Of a stretch of DNA of 64,000 nucleotides, positions 45,461 to 53,677 are shown one piece after another. The stretch spans positions 5,890,001 through 5,954,000 of the forward strand of contig NZ_CP150302.1 in NCBI RefSeq assembly GCF_038051945.1. The letters are read 5' to 3'. Under the pieces are notes generated by a model. That model ran no database searches. It had not been told where the DNA came from and saw only the letters and a program-made list of their open reading frames with translations. This DNA is from Paenibacillus sp. FSL H3-0469 (lineage in GTDB: Bacteria; Bacillota; Bacilli; Paenibacillales; Paenibacillaceae). The position numbers and the translations under genes are program-made. The first letter of the stretch is position 1, and each line of letters opens with the position of its first letter.

Positions 45461-46759
45461 ATGAACAAGCCTGTGTACCCGTTCCGGGAGATCGGGATAG
45501 GGCATTATCCCATGGGGAACACTCCGGTGTCGCCAGAGGACAGCAAACGGCTGCCGTCTCTCATGAACTTGAATCAAGGCGCGGCAAGCTCCAAGCTGGT
45601 CTATGTACATATTCCCTTCTGCGACTCCATCTGCCCGTTCTGCCCGTACCCCAAGGCGTTCAATGAGCAGGGAGCCCGCAAGGATTATCTGGCTGCGCTG
45701 TTCCGCGAGCTGGAGATGTACGGGATGACGCCGCAGATCCGCAATTGCTCAGTGGAGGCGCTCTATATCGGCGGCGGGACGCCGAGCGTGCTGGACGAGG
45801 AAGAGATCACCGCACTCTTCGAGCAGCTACAAGCCACACTGCCTATGCACAATATCGAAGAAATCACGTTCGAGGGCAATCCCGCTTCGTTCACCGCTGC
45901 CAAGCTGAAGCTGCTTCAGGCGCTGGGTGTGAACCGGATCAGTCTCGGGGTGCAGACGTTCAACGGTGAGCTGGGCAGACGCCTCGGGCTGCTTCAGACC
46001 GGTGAGGATTCCCTGCGGAGTATTCAGGATTCCAGAGAGGCGGGCATCGCGAACGTCAGCCTGGACCTGATGTACAATCTGCCGGGCCAGACAATGGAGG
46101 AATGGCTGGAGGATCTGGCGAAGGTAGTGGAGCTGGAGATCGGCCATGTCACACTATTTCCGCTGAAGATCATTCCCGGCTTCGGTCTGGCGAAGCGCAT
46201 TGCCAGCGGTGAGCTTCCGGCCTGCGGCGGACTTGAGCTGGAGCAGCAGATGTATGTAGAGGCTTGCCGTTATCTGGAGTCGCAGGGCTATTCGGTGGAA
46301 TCCACTTATGATTTCGTCCGGCCGGGAGGCCATCATGTGTATAGCCGCAAGCATTTCGACGATTACCTGGACCTGCTGTCTGTGGGGCTGGGTGCGTTCG
46401 GCGATGTGGGCGGCTATGCCTACCAGAATGTGAAATTGCTCCCTGAATATGTGAAAAAGATTACATCCGGCGACCTCCCCATTGCTTTAGGCTACGAAGT
46501 GAAGGCAGAGGATCTGCCCAACCAGTTCCTGGCGATGGGCTTGCGCCGTACAGCGATTGACCGCCAGCAGTTCCGCCGCAAATTCGGCGTTTTCCCGGAG
46601 GAGCATTTCCCGGAGCTGTTCGACAAGTTCGTGAAGGAAGGGCTGGTGGAGATCCGCGAGGACACGATTGCGCTCACGCGTTTCCACGGGTTGTTCTGGG
46701 GCAACAATGTATGTAAGGAGTTCTGCGAGGATCAGATCAAGATGGCTTTTCCAAAATGA
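45461..46759 (+). CDS. HemN/HemW-like radical SAM protein 3
   Basis: 432 residues from ATG 45461 with GGAGGAAGG at 45442-45450; a TTG seven codons upstream lies within that site. C54-x3-C58-x2-C61 in VHIPFCDSICPFCPY, GGGTPSVLDEEEI, LGVQTFN, MYNLPGQTMEEW, and a HemN C-terminal domain (LRRTAIDRQQFRRKFG, LTRFHGLFWGNNVCKEF). Shares GHYPMGNTPVSP with the SHYP starts of paralogs 1 and 2. Last catalytic gene of the operon. Confidence 0.85.
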   Translation: MNKPVYPFREIGIGHYPMGNTPVSPEDSKRLPSLMNLNQGAASSKLVYVHIPFCDSICPFCPYPKAFNEQGARKDYLAALFRELEMYGMTPQIRNCSVEALYIGGGTPSVLDEEEITALFEQLQATLPMHNIEEITFEGNPASFTAAKLKLLQALGVNRISLGVQTFNGELGRRLGLLQTGEDSLRSIQDSREAGIANVSLDLMYNLPGQTMEEWLEDLAKVVELEIGHVTLFPLKIIPGFGLAKRIASGELPACGGLELEQQMYVEACRYLESQGYSVESTYDFVRPGGHHVYSRKHFDDYLDLLSVGLGAFGDVGGYAYQNVKLLPEYVKKITSGDLPIALGYEVKAEDLPNQFLAMGLRRTAIDRQQFRRKFGVFPEEHFPELFDKFVKEGLVEIREDTIALTRFHGLFWGNNVCKEFCEDQIKMAFPK

Positions 46760-46774
46760 TGGAGGGGTACTGAA

Positions 46775-47581
46775 ATGAACAGTAAAGTGAGTAAAAATGT
46801 ATTCTACGGCGATCTTCAGGAGGCCGGGAAGTATGCGGAGCTGGAGCAGCGTCTGCTCGGCGAGTCGAATCTGCCGGGACCGCGGGCGAATCTGGGCGCA
46901 GCTTCCACCTTCGCGGATGCCTTCGCGTCGGATTGGGTCGCCATTGAAGCCTGGGAGCTGCTTGTGCAGTGGACGGGCAAGACAGAGGCGGAAGCGCCTA
47001 CGGATGATCCCCGCGAGTTCCTGCCGTTCTGCGCGCTCCAGGCGATGGGCAGCTATTACCACTATGCGGAGCCTGCCCGCCAGGAGACCATTCTGGAGTG
47101 TTGCCAGGGGGCGATGAACGATGCCCGCTGGCGGATGCGCGAGGCGGCAGCGATGGCGCTGCAGCGCATGGGGGAGCAGGATTTCGGTGTGCTCCGGGCA
47201 TTGTTCGATGGCATGAAAGGCACGGCTAATGCGCTGGAGCAGCGGGCCTTCGTTGCCGCCCTGGCCCACCCGCCGATGCTGAAGGAGCAGGCCAATGTCC
47301 TGTATGCGCTGGAGCTGTCCGAGGAGATCCTGGACGCCATTGCCGCCGGACAGACCCGCTACGGCGCGGAAGAGTTCCGCGTCCTCTCCAAAGGTCTGGA
47401 ATATGCGCTCAGTGTCTTCGTCGAGCGTGCCCCCGAAGCCGGCTTCCGCATGCTCGCCAAGTTCGCTGTAACGGATGACAAGCGGATGCAGAAGATCGTA
47501 AAATCCAACCTCGGCAAAGCCCGCCTGGCCAAAAAGTTCAGCCAGGAAGTGGAGCGCATTCAGGTGTTAATGAATGCTTAA
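46775..47581 (+). CDS. HEAT-repeat-like protein, last gene of the cluster
   Basis: 268 residues, helical and Ala/Glu/Leu rich. MNDARWRMREAAAMALQRMGEQDFGVLRALFDGM and NALEQRAFVAALAHPPML look like HEAT/ALK-type helical repeats. GGAGGGG precedes the ATG 15 bases after the last radical SAM gene. Possibly a scaffold or regulator for the cluster; not recognised further. Confidence 0.55.
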   Translation: MNSKVSKNVFYGDLQEAGKYAELEQRLLGESNLPGPRANLGAASTFADAFASDWVAIEAWELLVQWTGKTEAEAPTDDPREFLPFCALQAMGSYYHYAEPARQETILECCQGAMNDARWRMREAAAMALQRMGEQDFGVLRALFDGMKGTANALEQRAFVAALAHPPMLKEQANVLYALELSEEILDAIAAGQTRYGAEEFRVLSKGLEYALSVFVERAPEAGFRMLAKFAVTDDKRMQKIVKSNLGKARLAKKFSQEVERIQVLMNA

Positions 47582-48030
47582 GGGGGGAGCGGGGGCGGAA
47601 TGAGGCGCTTCGTGGGGGGATTGAAGGGGCGGCGGCGTAAGGCTCCTGAGAAATACGCTTGTTGAGGGAGCGAACCCGTCTGGTTACCCAACTCTGCTGC
47701 TCCATGCTCCTTCGCGGACCTGAGGAACGTTATTTTCAAAGAATGGTTACTTCTTTACCGGTTTGCGGACTGTGGTGCGCTTATTGTCTCCCTGTGAGGC
47801 GTTTTCAGGCGGCATATCCATCAATAACAGCCCTGTAGTCCGCGAATGCTGGGAAAGTTGGATTTTTCGCGAAATAAAGCCCTCTGAGTCCACTTGGGAG
47901 AGCGAGAGAGAGCACCATACCGAGGCCCTAGTCAAGTTAAAGTAACAGAGATAGTCGGCCTGCATTCATAAGTATGCGGTCCGGCTTATTTGCAGTGTTT
48001 TGTGTTTATGTATTTGTTAATTTGGAGGCA
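47582..48030. repeat. Intergenic stretch with GCGGAC / GAGTCC boxes
   Basis: The 524-base gap 47582-48105 has no gene. It contains GCGGACC, TTGCGGACTG, GTCCGCGAA and GAGTCCAC boxes like those after tex (18905-19085). The single CRISPR-like repeat at 48031-48067 follows. Confidence 0.45.
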
Positions 48031-48067
48031 GTCGCACTCTACGTGTGTAGAGTGCGTGGATTGAACT
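48031..48067 (+). repeat. Single CRISPR-like repeat (type I-C relative)
   Basis: GTCGCACTC is followed by TACGTGTGTAGAG and TGCGTGGATTGAACT, 37 bases. It matches both array repeats in this window at both ends, but has a longer central palindrome: GCACTCTAC and GTAGAGTGC around a 4-base loop. No spacer or second repeat follows, and no leader-like sequence precedes it. Confidence 0.7.
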
Positions 48068-48105
48068 CAGAATTACTCTGTTTCAATACATAGCTTAAAC
48101 CACTC

Positions 48106-49044
48106 CTATCCTGATACCTCTACTTTGTGTTGTCCACTGTTTTCCAAAGCCGCAGCAAGCCGAGGCAAAGCTATACCTAATTTTTTCGCTTCCCGCACAA
48201 CTTCATGTATCGCAAAGCCTGCTTTGCTATTGTTGTATTCCATGAAAAGGCGCGGCAAGCTGCCCTTTGCAAAAACCAGCTTGTTAAACAGTGTGCCGAG
48301 AAGTGCCGGCGGGATCTTAGTCAGCAGCAGAGAAGTCGCATCAGCTTTTCCGCCTCTGGCTTTTATTACCGGGATAATCTCCCTCATATTCCTGCCAACA
48401 TTTGCGAAGGAGTCGCTATGATCCAAGATTGCCGGAAAACTTCCCCGTCTCAACACCTCGGTCTCCATCGCCGCATTCATGGCAAAGTGATTCCATAGCC
48501 AGTTTTGCATATCCTTGATCCAACGAATTTTAAAATGGGCACTTTCCAATAGCTCTTTGACCTTGTTATTAATAGTTTCAGTGCCTACCCGTGGCTGTTC
48601 CAGAAACAGCATTTTTAAAAAGCCGCCTCTAAGCCTGTTGTCCTCAATGCCACCGCCGCCTCCCGGGAATCCAAAGACCACATTGTTCATAGACAAGGGT
48701 GAGATCGATGATTTCAAATCCTGCCAAAGGTTATTAAAGATGAGGACAGGCGTGTTCCCAGCAGTAGTCGATAATAGTTGTGCTGCTGCCGGAAGCTGCT
48801 CCGTGTTGACACTTACAATAATGAGGTCATAATCAGGTCGAATCTCCTCATGCAGTTTGACGTTCCAGTGTTCTTTTATGAGCTGTTTCCCTTTTCGTGC
48901 GTCCCACATTTCAAGCTCGATGCTGCTGCCGAAGGTTTCTTTTCTCCCTTGTCTAACGTAGAACTCCACTGTATGTCCTGCCTGTTCAAAAGCCCAAGCA
49001 TATTGGGTTGATATGACACCTCTGCCGAAAAATAAAATTCTCAT
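48106..49044 (-). CDS. Ketopantoate reductase-like (ApbA/PanE family) protein
   Basis: 312 residues. MRILFFGRGVISTQYAWAFEQAGHTVEFYVR is the N-terminal NADP-binding Rossmann fold (GxGxxx variant GRGVIS). VLIFNNLW and LWNHFAMNAAMETE stand at the PanE catalytic positions (normally K...N). Family members reduce ketopantoate or related 2-oxo compounds. The catalytic Lys is not obvious, so the substrate may differ. Divergent from the TetR gene at 49192; start preceded by AGGAGGC on its strand. Confidence 0.75.
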   Translation of the reverse strand: MRILFFGRGVISTQYAWAFEQAGHTVEFYVRQGRKETFGSSIELEMWDARKGKQLIKEHWNVKLHEEIRPDYDLIIVSVNTEQLPAAAQLLSTTAGNTPVLIFNNLWQDLKSSISPLSMNNVVFGFPGGGGGIEDNRLRGGFLKMLFLEQPRVGTETINNKVKELLESAHFKIRWIKDMQNWLWNHFAMNAAMETEVLRRGSFPAILDHSDSFANVGRNMREIIPVIKARGGKADATSLLLTKIPPALLGTLFNKLVFAKGSLPRLFMEYNNSKAGFAIHEVVREAKKLGIALPRLAAALENSGQHKVEVSG

Positions 49045-49191
49045 ATTAGCCTCCTGAGCCTATATATTAATCCTTGTTGATTATCCAACAACGTGTTGTA
49101 TAATTTATTGTATAGAAGCGCTATAGGACCATCAACCATCAGATTTTTAAAATCTGTCGTGTAATCGGTGTACAGAACCTGGAGGCCAATA

Positions 49192-49743
49192 ATGAATAAG
49201 CAACCTGAAATTACGGATAAAACAAGACAAACCTTCATCAATGTATTCTGCGATTTATATAGCCAAAAACCCATTGAAAAAATAACCATCCAAGAGATCG
49301 CTAAGCGATCAGGATATAACCGCAGTACCTTTTATCAATATTTTACGGATATCTATGAGTTGTTGGATTACGTGGAAGAGCGTGTTTTTAGATCCATTAA
49401 AGAGGAAATGGCAAGCAGAGAGTTCTCCACACATACCTTCCAAGATGCACTTCAATGCCTGGAGAATGCAGAGGAAATTTCAATCCTGAAAGCCCTCTTG
49501 GGCGACTATGGTTCTGTTCATTTTATCGAACATCTGAAAAGAGAAATTCCTTTTGAGCGATTAATTGTCGACCTTCCGGCAAATGAAGCTTTAGCACCCT
49601 ATATCATTGAGTTTTACATATCCACACTAATGTCGATGTTTCGCCTGTGGATACGGAATGACAAAGATCTGTCGTCGGAAGAATTGGTCAAGCTGATAGA
49701 TACCCTATTTACTAATGGGATTGGGACGACGGTAATTCCTTAA
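49192..49743 (+). CDS. TetR family transcriptional regulator
   Basis: 183 residues from ATG 49192 with GGAGG at 49182-49186. DNA-binding KPIEKITIQEIAKRSGYNRSTFYQYFTDIYELLDYVEE at about 22-58. C-terminal part resembles TetR_C_7. It is divergent from the PanE-like gene, whose expression it probably controls. Base composition turns AT-richer from here to about 51.6 kb. Confidence 0.88.
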   Translation: MNKQPEITDKTRQTFINVFCDLYSQKPIEKITIQEIAKRSGYNRSTFYQYFTDIYELLDYVEERVFRSIKEEMASREFSTHTFQDALQCLENAEEISILKALLGDYGSVHFIEHLKREIPFERLIVDLPANEALAPYIIEFYISTLMSMFRLWIRNDKDLSSEELVKLIDTLFTNGIGTTVIP

Positions 49744-49785
49744 TATGTTAAAATACAACAATGATATGATGAGGAGGATTGTCCT

Positions 49786-50169
49786 ACGGTAAAAACTCAG
49801 ATCAGACAGCTAACCGTCCAAGACCGGCCTTTTGTATACTGGCATGTGGGTGGTTCCCGCCTCACGTTAAATATTTCGCCCAAGGAAGATAAAACCACAA
49901 AAATCACGCTCATTTTCGCAGTCACTCCACCTGAAGAGGATCGTCACACCTCCTGGGAGTTTTATGATATTTCAGCATACAAAAACAACTCCCAAACCAC
50001 CATTCATCTGGGCAAACCGAGACATATTTCCGAGCTTATTCTTTACATACAACGGGAAAAACCTGAGTTGTGGCTCACAGGAAAGCAGCATACGATAGAG
50101 AATGCTTGGGAGCTGCTGCAAGCCATGGGCTACTCGAACCTGGAGCCCGTTTGGGTTAAGCGGTGGTAG
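49786..50169 (+). CDS. Unrecognised small protein with no standard start codon
   Basis: The frame is open from 49765 to the stop at 50169. A strong ribosome site, GAGGAGG at 49771-49777, would direct a start near 49784-49788, but no ATG, GTG or TTG occurs there; ACG at 49786 is the only near-cognate codon at that spot. The first normal start (GTG 49846) would remove the plausible N-terminus TQIRQLTVQDRPFVYW. From 49786 it is about 127 residues. No family is recognised. Either a non-AUG start or a start lost by mutation. Confidence 0.5.
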   Translation, partial: TVKTQIRQLTVQDRPFVYWHVGGSRLTLNISPKEDKTTKITLIFAVTPPEEDRHTSWEFYDISAYKNNSQTTIHLGKPRHISELILYIQREKPELWLTGKQHTIENAWELLQAMGYSNLEPVWVKRW

Positions 50170-50229
50170 AACCTGATTCGGTTTTCTCTGCGATAAGATA
50201 GGCTGGAAAAACGTAGAGGATAGGATGCC

Positions 50230-50505
50230 ATGAAAGCGTTAAAATTCATGTATTATCAATTTATTAGGGAACCGCTGTGGTTTAAAGTGTTAATATCTTT
50301 GACTTTACTTGCTTCTATTCTCTTTAGCAGTTCAATGTTTTCGGATTATGCCTATTCTAATATAATTGCCAAGTTAGCGGCCGCAATCTTTTTTTGCTCA
50401 TACGGAATCAAAATGCGCAGGAACCGTCAAATTTCTGTTATTTTCTTTGCGCTAACTGTTTTGAGTATTATTCTTGTACTTATGCAATTTTCAGAACTAA
50501 ACTAA
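50230..50505 (+). CDS. Small hypothetical membrane protein
   Basis: 91 residues with three hydrophobic segments (about 19-38, 44-59 and 68-84) and a basic loop KMRRNRQ. The ribosome site is AGGAT-like and weak. AT-rich. No family recognised. Confidence 0.55.
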   Translation: MKALKFMYYQFIREPLWFKVLISLTLLASILFSSSMFSDYAYSNIIAKLAAAIFFCSYGIKMRRNRQISVIFFALTVLSIILVLMQFSELN

Positions 50506-50582
50506 ACCAACAATTAAAATAATACCGAGAAGCCATTTCGTGACATGAATTCACAACTCTTATCTTAATGGGGGGCCGCATT

Positions 50583-51386
50583 ATGAATTTTTGGCCGATG
50601 AAATTCATTTCAGTTCTAATTTGTTTGGCATTGACGGTATGCGGATGTGCTGGCTCGAAAAGCAAGGGAACGGAGCATGTTAGGGCAAGTGATTTCATTA
50701 CTCCCTTGAACGTTAGCGAAGTGTTGAAGCGTCCAGAGACTGGGGTTATTAAATATTTTCAAAACCGTCGTGAAGATTTTGATATTCTAGGCTGTTATCT
50801 GTTAGAAAATGAAAAAGTGTTCCAGACTCGGCCTGTCATACTTCAACAAGATTATTCCATCGAGAACATCCAGGACCCTGAAATTCAACAATTCGCTCAA
50901 ACATTGTTTCGAGAAGGTAATGTAAAAAGGATATCCTCCTTAAATGATGCCCCTAGTAAAAGTATTGACTTTTTGTTTGATGCCGAAGACAACTTGTATC
51001 AACAAGGCATAACCTACCTCAGCCTACCAGAGATGGCCAAAGGGGATCCTTCGAAATTCAGCTATGTGAATGACTATAAGAATCTGGGCGGCGGCTGGTA
51101 CTATTATGTCTTCCACTATGACAAACTTAAAAATGAAGATGAATTTCGGAATCTAGCTTGGGCCCAAATCTCAGAAAAGGAAAGAAGCACTTTAACCACG
51201 CCGAAAGAGAAAGCCGTAGTGATCCTAGAGTCTGGAAAAAACGTTGGCTATTGGATGGATGACAGAAAGTTAGATGTTGTTGTATCCGTTCAATTTGATA
51301 CGGAAATGAATGGCCAACTGGGACCGATTACAATGTTTTTTGATCCAATGACCAAAGATTTGATCGGGGGCAATCCGCGTTTCTAA
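50583..51386 (+). CDS. Hypothetical lipoprotein
   Basis: 267 residues from ATG 50583 (GGGGGG before it). Lipobox TVCGC near residue 20-23 after a hydrophobic stretch. The rest is soluble, mixed alpha/beta, with no family recognised. Followed by the 50-base element at 51411. Confidence 0.6.
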   Translation: MNFWPMKFISVLICLALTVCGCAGSKSKGTEHVRASDFITPLNVSEVLKRPETGVIKYFQNRREDFDILGCYLLENEKVFQTRPVILQQDYSIENIQDPEIQQFAQTLFREGNVKRISSLNDAPSKSIDFLFDAEDNLYQQGITYLSLPEMAKGDPSKFSYVNDYKNLGGGWYYYVFHYDKLKNEDEFRNLAWAQISEKERSTLTTPKEKAVVILESGKNVGYWMDDRKLDVVVSVQFDTEMNGQLGPITMFFDPMTKDLIGGNPRF

Positions 51387-51410
51387 TAGGCTGGAGTAAA
51401 ATGCCCGAGA

Positions 51411-51460
51411 GAACTAACGAGAAACGCTAGTTCATCAACACAGCGGCAGTTTACGACTTG
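51411..51460 (+). repeat. 50-base hairpin repeat, copy 1
   Basis: GAACTAACG...CGCTAGTTC hairpin followed by CAACACAGCGGCAG. Matches copy 2 at 52026 with 8 mismatches in 50. Lies 25 bases after the lipoprotein stop. Confidence 0.65.
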
Positions 51461-51613
51461 GTTTTTCGTTCAGCACTCCCCTATAGGTTGTATTTTCTCT
51501 TAGTACTGTGCAAAACTCACTATGAGTCTCGATGAAAAGGCTTCATTAAGTTAACGGGCAGGCTAGTTTAGATGTCGTATGGGCATATTATTTAAAAAAA
51601 TGAGGTGATCTCC

Positions 51614-52027
51614 ATGCGACGCGGTGTATTGACATGTGCTTTGAGCATAATTTGTTTTTTGGCAATAATTCAAACAGCTTACGCTAAAACGAATACAAAC
51701 CCATATAGGGTCATACTCACTTTGTTAACACCCGAAATACAAGAACAACTAGATATTTATTACATGGATAAACTGAATGAAAAACCTATGTTTGCTCCCT
51801 TTCTTGATCCATTGAATGTATTGGTTGCATATCAAGATTCCCATATCATCGTCAATGTAACAGTATCACCTTATATCGGTCCACATCTTGATGTTGGAAC
51901 TGACCTTATTTCCTTCAAGATTGACAATATGGGGACGGTAGAAGTAATTGAGTTTGAGCATCTTAAGGATTTTGAGTTGCCCCCCAATTGGAAGCACATA
52001 ATTAAGAATTGGAAAGGTGTGGGCTGA
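51614..52027 (+). CDS. Secreted DUF3888-type hypothetical protein
   Basis: 137 residues from ATG 51614 with GAGGTGAT before it; an upstream start (51605) lies in that site. Signal peptide about 1-25 (ending AYA). NPYRVILTLLTPEIQEQLDIYYMDK and the following part match my recall of the DUF3888 family of Bacilli. Function unknown. Confidence 0.6.
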   Translation: MRRGVLTCALSIICFLAIIQTAYAKTNTNPYRVILTLLTPEIQEQLDIYYMDKLNEKPMFAPFLDPLNVLVAYQDSHIIVNVTVSPYIGPHLDVGTDLISFKIDNMGTVEVIEFEHLKDFELPPNWKHIIKNWKGVG

Positions 52028-52075
52028 ACTGACGGAAAACGTTAGTTCAACAACACAGCGGCAGTCTATGACTTT
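52026..52075 (+). repeat. 50-base hairpin repeat, copy 2
   Basis: GAACTGACG...CGTTAGTTC hairpin followed by CAACACAGCGGCAG, overlapping the stop of the secreted protein. 84 percent identical to copy 1; both stand directly after genes. Confidence 0.65.
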
Positions 52076-52089
52076 AAGCTTGCAGTGAT

Positions 52090-53538
52090 TCAAAGTGATT
52101 CAGGTTCAAAATCCCCTCTGTCTACTCGGTGAACCCGCAGCAGGTTAGTGGTTCCGGTACAGCCTACAGGAACTCCGGCGGTGATGAGCACCAAGTCGCC
52201 ATTTTGTACGTATCCGGCTGACCTTGCTAGTTCAACGGCGGTTGCTATGGCTGCATCTGTGCTGGAAGCAGACTCGTCGCGGAGCAGCGGAATTACACCC
52301 CAAGTCAAGGAAAGGGCATGGAGCACGCTCTCCTTAGTGGATACGGCGATGACCGGTGTAGCGGGCTTGTGCTTGGCGATCATCCGGGCGGTAAAACCGC
52401 TTTCGGTCAGAGCAAGAATAGCCTTGGCGGAGAGCGCGAGGGCAGTGCGGACAACGGATTCGCCAATGGCGCCGGTCACATTGGTGCCAGTCTCGTTACT
52501 CTTGCAGTTGGAGCGGCCGTAGCTCCCCAGGACGGACTCAGCGCGGGCGGCGATGCGGGCCATAGTCTCGACGGACTCCAGCGGGTACTTACCTGCGGCA
52601 GATTCACCAGACAGCATGACGGAATCGGTGCCATCGAAGATAGCGTTGGCGACGTCACTTGCTTCTGCACGGGTCGGACGCGGGTTCATCTGCATGGACT
52701 CCAGCATGTGAGTGGCGGTGATAACCGGTTTTCCAGCCAGATTACACTTCTTGATCATATATTTCTGAACCAGCGGCACATCCTCCACCTGCAAGTCCAC
52801 GCCCAGATCGCCGCGGGCAACCATTAGTCCGTCGGCTACGCTCAGGATGGCGTCCAGGTTCTCCAAGCCCTCGTCATTTTCAATTTTGGCGATGACTTGG
52901 ATATGGTCAGCCTTGTGTTTACTCAGAATATGTTTAATCTCGAGAATATCTGCAGCTTTGCGGACGAAGGATTGAGCGATGATGTCGATATTCTGCTCAA
53001 CGCCGAATTTGATGTGCAGGATGTCCTTCTCGGTTACGCCTGGAAGACTGGTTTTGATGCCGGGAACGTTGACGCCCTTGCGCGGCTTCAGCTTGCCGCC
53101 GTTCTTAACGAGGCAGGTGATCTCGGTACCTTCGGACTTTATGACCTCCAAACGGACTAAACCGTCATCGATCAGGATACTGCTACCGGGCTGCACATCT
53201 TGGGGCAACTGCTTGTAGGTGACTTGGATGCGATCCTTCGTTCCGAGCACTTCCTCTGTGGTCAGAACCACGGCTTCACCTGGTACCAATTCCACGTAGT
53301 CCGAGGTCATTTTGCCGATACGAATTTCCGGACCTTTGATGTCGAGCAGGACGGCCACATATTGGTTTAGTTCCTTGGCTGCTTCCCGGATATGGCGGAT
53401 GCGTTCTGCGTGCTCCTCCAGCTCACCGTGAGCTAAGTTCAGGCGGGCGACATTCATACCGGCTTGGATCAGCTTACGGAGCATTTCGGGGCTTTCGCTG
53501 GAGGGGCCGATGGTACAGACGATTTTTGTTTTGCTCAT
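52090..53538 (-). CDS. pyk: Pyruvate kinase (short form)
   Basis: 482 residues. KTKIVCTIGPSS, GMNVARLNLAHG, LLDIKGPEIRIG, the ES-containing VIAKIENDEGLENLD (catalytic Lys), GLMVARGDLGVD, and ATHMLESMQMNPRPTRAEASDVANAIFDGTDSVMLSGE are the classic sites. It transfers phosphate from PEP to ADP. It lacks the extra C-terminal PEP-utilising domain of the long Bacillus Pyk (about 585 residues), so it may be a second copy. Divergent from a LysR gene. Confidence 0.95.
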   Translation of the reverse strand: MSKTKIVCTIGPSSESPEMLRKLIQAGMNVARLNLAHGELEEHAERIRHIREAAKELNQYVAVLLDIKGPEIRIGKMTSDYVELVPGEAVVLTTEEVLGTKDRIQVTYKQLPQDVQPGSSILIDDGLVRLEVIKSEGTEITCLVKNGGKLKPRKGVNVPGIKTSLPGVTEKDILHIKFGVEQNIDIIAQSFVRKAADILEIKHILSKHKADHIQVIAKIENDEGLENLDAILSVADGLMVARGDLGVDLQVEDVPLVQKYMIKKCNLAGKPVITATHMLESMQMNPRPTRAEASDVANAIFDGTDSVMLSGESAAGKYPLESVETMARIAARAESVLGSYGRSNCKSNETGTNVTGAIGESVVRTALALSAKAILALTESGFTARMIAKHKPATPVIAVSTKESVLHALSLTWGVIPLLRDESASSTDAAIATAVELARSAGYVQNGDLVLITAGVPVGCTGTTNLLRVHRVDRGDFEPESL

Positions 53539-53677
53539 GAAATTCTCTCCTTCATCGATAAATTATTTAATCTTGTGAAATCTTTCCCTTATCCTTACAA
53601 TAAAGCATAATGATTCATCAGAAAAATATATATAATTTCGTTCTTCATCAATTTTGATGTAGGAGGCAGGTCATCTT

